Shown in pieces: positions 50,325 to 53,757 of a DNA stretch of 53,757 bases. Position 1 is the first letter of the stretch. The number at the start of each line of letters is the position of its first letter. The notes beneath the pieces are model-generated. The model did not search any database. It was given only the letters and a program-made list of their open reading frames with translations, and was not told where the DNA came from. This stretch comes from Clostridium sp. (GTDB taxonomy: Bacteria; Bacillota; Clostridia; Clostridiales; Clostridiaceae). The position numbers were made by a program, and so were the translations under genes. Location of the stretch: NCBI GenBank assembly GCA_028692255.1, contig JAQUXS010000007.1, positions 1 to 53,757 on the forward strand, given 5' to 3'.

Positions 50325-50978
50325 ATGAGTAAGATATTAACTTTTGATTGTTATGGAACACTGATTAATACAAAACCAATTTATGATACAATGTCGAATA
50401 TTGCAAGAGAGAACGGATTGAATTCAAAAGATGCAGTAAATATTTATGTAAATTATGAAGATAGGCTTATGTATGGTGAGCCATACATTCCCTATGATAA
50501 ATTGATAAAGCAGGTTTTGGAATATTGCGACATGGAACTAAATAGTGATATTTTTAGCAAATCCTATGATGAAATTATCTCAGTTCATAAACAGTTAAAA
50601 CCTTTCAAAGAAGTAAAAGAAACGTTGAGTAAAATACATAAAAAGGGATATGAGATTGCTCTTATGTCAAATTCTGTACATAATATTATGGATCATCATT
50701 TAGAAATATTGGATAATGTTTTTGATCATGTTTTTCTTTCAGAAGATGTACATGCATATAAACCACAACTTGAGTTTTTTAAATATGTTGAAAAAAGCTT
50801 AGAATTGAAAGAAAGAGAGCATTGTCATATTGCAAAGGGATATTGGTGGGATATTGTGCCTTGTTCAAAATTAGGATGGAGTAAGATATGGGTAAATCGT
50901 AACTATCAAAAAGGTAATAAGTGCCACGAACCATATCAAGAAGTGCATACTCTCGATGAAGTATTAGATTTACTATAA
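50325..50978 (+). CDS. HAD-family hydrolase (haloacid dehalogenase-like)
   Basis: This 217-residue HAD subfamily IA protein has motif I LTFDCYGTLINT (nucleophile Asp8), motif II IALMSNSVHN, the Lys in HAYKPQLEFFKYVE, and near the end KLGWSKIWVNR, typical of L-2-haloacid dehalogenase-like proteins. The usual late acidic motif is changed to GYWWDIVPC. GAAAGGAG precedes ATG 50325. It is a single unit. Confidence 0.87.
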   Translation: MSKILTFDCYGTLINTKPIYDTMSNIARENGLNSKDAVNIYVNYEDRLMYGEPYIPYDKLIKQVLEYCDMELNSDIFSKSYDEIISVHKQLKPFKEVKETLSKIHKKGYEIALMSNSVHNIMDHHLEILDNVFDHVFLSEDVHAYKPQLEFFKYVEKSLELKEREHCHIAKGYWWDIVPCSKLGWSKIWVNRNYQKGNKCHEPYQEVHTLDEVLDLL

Positions 50979-51049
50979 TATTTAATATTCATGCATTGCC
51001 TAGTGCAATTTAGTATGTTTGAACGTGAACAAAGGAGATAAAAAATTAA

Positions 51050-51397
51050 ATGAAAATTGAGATTACTGATAAATCAAAGAACAAGATGAAGATGTTATTT
51101 TTCAAGGTTTATTAGAATATAATTTAGCGAGAATTGAGGATAAAAACTCAAAGGATTTAGGTGTTTATTTATAAAATTTCTATGGGTAAGTGAGAATTAA
51201 GAGGACATAGTAACGGAAGTAATATTTTAAGCAAGGCAGAACAAACAGCTAAAGAGCGTGGTTGCAAGTATTCATTTTTAGATACTTTTAGTTTTCAAGC
51301 ACCTGAATTTTATAAAAAGCATGGCTACAAAGAAGTATTTGCATTAGAAAACTATCCTATCACAGGAAAACGCTATTATTTTACTAAAACTCTTTAA
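51050..51397 (+). pseudogene. Broken GNAT acetyltransferase gene
   Basis: ATG 51050 with AAAGGAGA upstream opens MKIEITDKS. A frameshift then moves to KEQDEDVIFQGLLEYNLARI and onward to LGVYL, stop. After a damaged stretch the third part LRGHSNGSNILSKAEQTAKE, then YSFLDTFSFQAPEFYKKHGY, runs to TAA 51395. All parts belong to one GNAT of the usual size, but about 40 codons around the second strand are missing. It cannot give one intact protein. Confidence 0.8.
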
Positions 51398-51428
51398 GCA
51401 TAAATTAAAAGTTGTTTACATAGTATCG

Positions 51429-51447
51429 GATAAACGGTAACTTATAG
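51429..51447 (+). repeat. Repeat G, copy 2
   Basis: GATAAACGGTAACTTATAG matches 28444-28462 with one mismatch. Both copies lie just before a SAM methyltransferase gene, so the motif may be part of a shared promoter or leader. Confidence 0.5.
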
Positions 51448-51488
51448 TGAAATGTCAAGAAAAAGTAAAATCAAAGAGGGAAATAAAT

Positions 51489-52157
51489 GTGAATGAAAAA
51501 TATGATAAATGTTTAAACAAATGGAATGATATTTTTTCAAGAGAAGTTCCTAAAACTCCAACAAAGTTAAGTTCCGGAAACAATACTATAGATAAAGAAA
51601 TTGAATGGATTTGTAACGGCACGACAAATATTCTTGATTTTGGATGCGGAAATGGGACGATGCTATTTCTATGTGCTATAAATGGGACAAAATATAATGT
51701 AGGAATTGATTTGTCAGAAAAAGGAATTGAAAGCGCACAAATAAGAGCTAAACAAATGAATAAAGGAGAATTTTATTTTGTCCAAGGTAGTATTGACATA
51801 TTAAAAAATATGCACGATGCATGTTTTGATGCGGTAATCTTATCTAACATTATTGATAATTTATATCCAGACGATGCAGAAGTTTTAATTAGAGAAGTAG
51901 AAAGAGTTTTAAAAGATAATGGAAAAGTTTTAGTAAAGTTAAATCCTTATATAACAACGGAACAAATAGTAGAATGGAATATAAAAGTTATAAAAGATAA
52001 TTTACTTGATGATGGATTAATTTTGTTAAACAATACAACAGATGAATGGAAAAATTTTTTTAAAAGGAAATTTGATATAAAGAAATATGAAGAAATTTAT
52101 TATAAAGAATATAATCAAAAGAATAGGATGTTTCGGTTAACTAAGAGGTCATATTAA
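51489..52157 (+). CDS. Class I SAM-dependent methyltransferase
   Basis: This protein has about 222 residues. Motif I ILDFGCGNGTMLF is near residue 48, GIDLSEKGIESAQIRAK follows, and post-motif FDAVILSNIIDNLYPDDAEV is typical of small-molecule methyltransferases. AGAGGG lies 8 nt before GTG 51489. An earlier in-frame GTG (51447) overlaps repeat G and has no ribosome site. Repeat A5 begins at the 3' end of the gene. The substrate is unknown. Confidence 0.85.
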   Translation: MNEKYDKCLNKWNDIFSREVPKTPTKLSSGNNTIDKEIEWICNGTTNILDFGCGNGTMLFLCAINGTKYNVGIDLSEKGIESAQIRAKQMNKGEFYFVQGSIDILKNMHDACFDAVILSNIIDNLYPDDAEVLIREVERVLKDNGKVLVKLNPYITTEQIVEWNIKVIKDNLLDDGLILLNNTTDEWKNFFKRKFDIKKYEEIYYKEYNQKNRMFRLTKRSY

Positions 52158-52294
52158 CTTATATATAAGCTGATAAATTCTAATTTATAGAGATTATAAT
52201 ATAGGTTCTTTTTTTTATAAGAAATGTGATTCGATTATCCTTAGATTAAGTCGGAATGGTAAGCAAGTGTGTAGTGGTAGAAAAATAGTAATTT
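52150..52294 (+). repeat. Intergenic repeat A5 plus leader motif
   Basis: GTCATATTAACTTATATATA continues through AATTCTAATTTATAGAGATT, a T8 run, and ATCCTTAGATTAAGTCGGAA, ending with the leader motif AAATAGTAATTT at 52283-52294. It shares the long 5' part with copy A1 at 22789. The -10 box is damaged here (TTCGAT) and the hairpin is weak. Confidence 0.65.
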
Positions 52295-52318
52295 AATAAA
52301 AATAAGGAGTTAGAGTGG

Positions 52319-52738
52319 ATGAATATTTACGGTCTGATTATTATGGTAATAGTTATGATACCTAATATTATATTTGCAATTAAAGAGAAAAACTTTGAAA
52401 GTAAATATCATAATAAGGTAGTTGAAATCACTGAGCAGATAGGAAGATTTGGTTCAATGGGGTTAATGATTTTTAATATACCATTATTAGCGTTTGGTTA
52501 TTGGTTTAATAATGGGAAGGTTGTATACTTGGTTTTTACAGGTGTATTAGCATTGCTATATTGTTTTGTATGGTTTTTATATTTTAGGAAATCAACAATG
52601 GAAAAAGCAATGTCACTTGCTATTATTCCAACAATATTATTTTTATTTAGTGGTATAGTGCAAGGCAGAGTTTTATTGATAATAACAGCAATACTTTTTG
52701 GCATTGGGCATATCATTATAACTTATAATAATAGATAA
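52319..52738 (+). CDS. Small integral membrane protein
   Basis: This 139-residue protein has four clear hydrophobic helices (about residues 2-20, 45-62, 70-90 and 100-135) and short charged loops (EKNFESKYHNKV, RKSTMEKAM). AAGGAG precedes ATG 52319. I do not recognise the family with certainty. It is a single unit behind repeat A5. Confidence 0.7.
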   Translation: MNIYGLIIMVIVMIPNIIFAIKEKNFESKYHNKVVEITEQIGRFGSMGLMIFNIPLLAFGYWFNNGKVVYLVFTGVLALLYCFVWFLYFRKSTMEKAMSLAIIPTILFLFSGIVQGRVLLIITAILFGIGHIIITYNNR

Positions 52739-52805
52739 ATTCTAATTTGTTTGATTGAACAAAACGAGCATAATGTGTGGTTTAGTTAATTCGTAATATT
52801 CTTAT
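52739..52805 (+). repeat. Repeat families D and B, fragment
   Basis: TCTAATTTGTTTGATTGAAC then ATAATGTGTGG matches 31014-31050, and TTAATTCGTAATATTCTTA matches the start of B4 (31617). The D and B modules thus occur in the same order here as after the hydrolase and GNAT genes at 31 kb. Confidence 0.6.
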
Positions 52806-52831
52806 ACTATGTAGTTAATCAAAGGAGAAAA

Positions 52832-53050
52832 ATGACAAACAATAAAAAAATTATAACAATTGGGCATAACCAAGTTAACTCAATTTTAAGTGATATATTT
52901 AATAAAAATATTAATAAAAGAATTTGCGTTGTTGGTACAACTTGTTGTGGAAAATCATATTTGATAAACAAACTTAATAATTGCAGAGACATGGATGATG
53001 AAATATTTCCATTGTTAAGTAATGAAGAGAAAAAGTATGCTACTAGTTAA
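52832..53050 (+). pseudogene. 5' fragment of a P-loop NTPase gene
   Basis: ATG 52832 (AAAGGAG upstream) opens 72 codons with ICVVGTTCCGKSYLINKLNN, a P-loop of GxxxxGKS type, then MDDEIFPLLSNEEKKYATS and a stop. Nucleotide kinases with this pattern continue for another 100 or more residues, which are missing. The good ribosome site shows it was a real gene that lost its 3' part. Confidence 0.6.
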
Positions 53051-53111
53051 ATGATTTATGCAAATTAATATAATATATTAATTTAATAATGCAGATAGGA
53101 GTGAATGTTCG

Positions 53112-53684
53112 GTGATTAACATAGGTATATTGATTTTTCAAAAAATTGAAGAATTGGATTTTGTAGGGCCTTTTGAAGTTTTATCTTATGCCAATAAAAT
53201 AAAGCCTGAAAGCACTAATGTTTGGCTTGTAAGTGATGCAGAACAAATAATTCAAGGATATAATGGTTTAAGGTTTTGTGCAGACTATACAATTGATAAT
53301 TGCCCACATTTAGATGTATTAGTAGTTCCAGGTGGACAGGGAAGAAAATCAGCTATGAAAAATATAAGAATCCTTAATTTTATAAAAAATAGATATATTG
53401 AGTTAAAATACTTATCATCTGTCTGTACAGGCTCATTGATAATTGGTTCTACAGGACTTTTAAAAGGCAAAAAGGCTACTACTTATCATACTGCTTTTGA
53501 TGAACTTTCTGAAATGGGAGTAATTGTTCAAAAATCAAAAGTAGTTCAAGATGGGAAAATTATTACAGGGGCAGGAGTTTCTTCTGGAATAGATGTGGGC
53601 TTATATTTGTTAAGTAAATTATTCGATGAATCAGCAGCACAACAAGTGTCAAATAAAATTGAATATGACTGGAATAAAGACTGA
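53112..53684 (+). CDS. DJ-1/PfpI-family protein (isonitrile hydratase-like)
   Basis: This 190-residue GATase1-like protein has IFQKIEELDFVGPFEVLSYA at the N-terminus, VLVVPGGQG, and the nucleophile elbow SSVCTGSLIIGSTG with Cys105. GLLKGKKATTYHTAFDEL and GAGVSSGIDVGLYL follow. The pattern is that of isonitrile hydratases and the N-terminal domain of GATase1-AraC regulators, but no AraC domain follows. GTG 53112 has AGGAG upstream. It is a single unit. Confidence 0.87.
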   Translation: MINIGILIFQKIEELDFVGPFEVLSYANKIKPESTNVWLVSDAEQIIQGYNGLRFCADYTIDNCPHLDVLVVPGGQGRKSAMKNIRILNFIKNRYIELKYLSSVCTGSLIIGSTGLLKGKKATTYHTAFDELSEMGVIVQKSKVVQDGKIITGAGVSSGIDVGLYLLSKLFDESAAQQVSNKIEYDWNKD

Positions 53685-53735
53685 GTTACACCATTTTTAT
53701 AATATGTAACTCATAAAGTTATCTGGAGGAATAAT

Positions 53736-53757
53736 ATGGAAAACTATTTAGAACAAT
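53736..53757 (+). CDS. Start of a gene cut by the window end
   Basis: GGAGG lies 7 nt before ATG 53736, and seven codons (MENYLEQ) are visible. Nothing can be said about function. Confidence 0.4.

Noticed and set aside
22789-53757. Chromosomal integron
   Set aside because: The array of small genes invites this reading, but no tyrosine integrase is present, and the repeated modules lack the RYYYAAC-type ends and large imperfect palindromes of attC sites.
22700-53757. CRISPR array
   Set aside because: The repeats are dispersed, of different lengths and not separated by regular spacers, and no cas genes are present.
1-53757. tRNA or rRNA genes
   Set aside because: No stretch with the GC-rich cloverleaf pattern or conserved rRNA segments was noticed. 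In this AT-rich sequence such genes would stand out by composition.

Overview
The window is low-GC DNA (roughly 28-30 percent) with strong Shine-Dalgarno sites, ATG/GTG/TTG starts and clostridial-type gene families (FeoB/FeoC, RarA, GltB/GltD, NhaC, DUF3784, HAAS/PadR, EFR1 ferredoxins). It reads as the chromosome of a Clostridium sensu lato (Firmicutes). The species cannot be named from the sequence alone. All family calls were made by eye from motifs and were not searched.

Layout. (1) 1-2.38 kb is the right end of an integrated element. It holds a partial gene, a small Cys-rich gene and a large serine recombinase. The next gene at 2.385 kb is the C-terminal third of feoB, so the element appears to have integrated inside feoB. 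A Fur-box-like palindrome and a FeoC-like winged-helix gene follow. (2) 3.5-22.3 kb is ordinary chromosome. It contains a tetR-nhaC pair, rarA, the gltB-gltD glutamate synthase operon, a condensation-domain protein, oleate hydratase, a second TetR regulator, a dhuD-dhuI pair for unsaturated-uronate breakdown behind a KdgR-like operator, an ECF sigma/anti-sigma pair and an aldo-keto reductase. (3) 22.3-53.76 kb is an accessory region. Apart from a Csp-like copper protein, a PadR-HAAS pair and a response-regulator/ABC/histidine-kinase operon on the minus strand, it is a long run of small single-gene units, almost all on the plus strand. They encode GNAT acetyltransferases, SAM methyltransferases, VOC, HAD, Nudix, cupin, isochorismatase, MBL, SGNH, LUD, EFR1, DJ-1 and similar stand-alone enzymes.

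The accessory region is the most unusual part. Between the small genes lie several families of short related intergenic sequences, here called A to G. The best preserved, family A, combines a hairpin-plus-T-tract terminator with an extended -10 promoter. A separate 12-bp motif sits just before the ribosome binding site of several units. About a third of the units are broken: genes with in-frame stops, frameshifts, exact deletions between short direct repeats, or only 5' or 3' ends. I read this as a fast-turnover, cassette-like gene array that uses shared intergenic modules as recombination and expression signals, with no recombinase visible inside it. That mechanism is inference. The repeats and broken genes are seen directly.

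Other points of interest are a DapF-family protein that lacks both catalytic cysteines and is coupled to a thioesterase-fold gene, a small minus-strand reading frame whose only start-position codon is ACG, and a duplicate DUF3784 gene that has lost exactly 90 bp between two 7-bp repeats.
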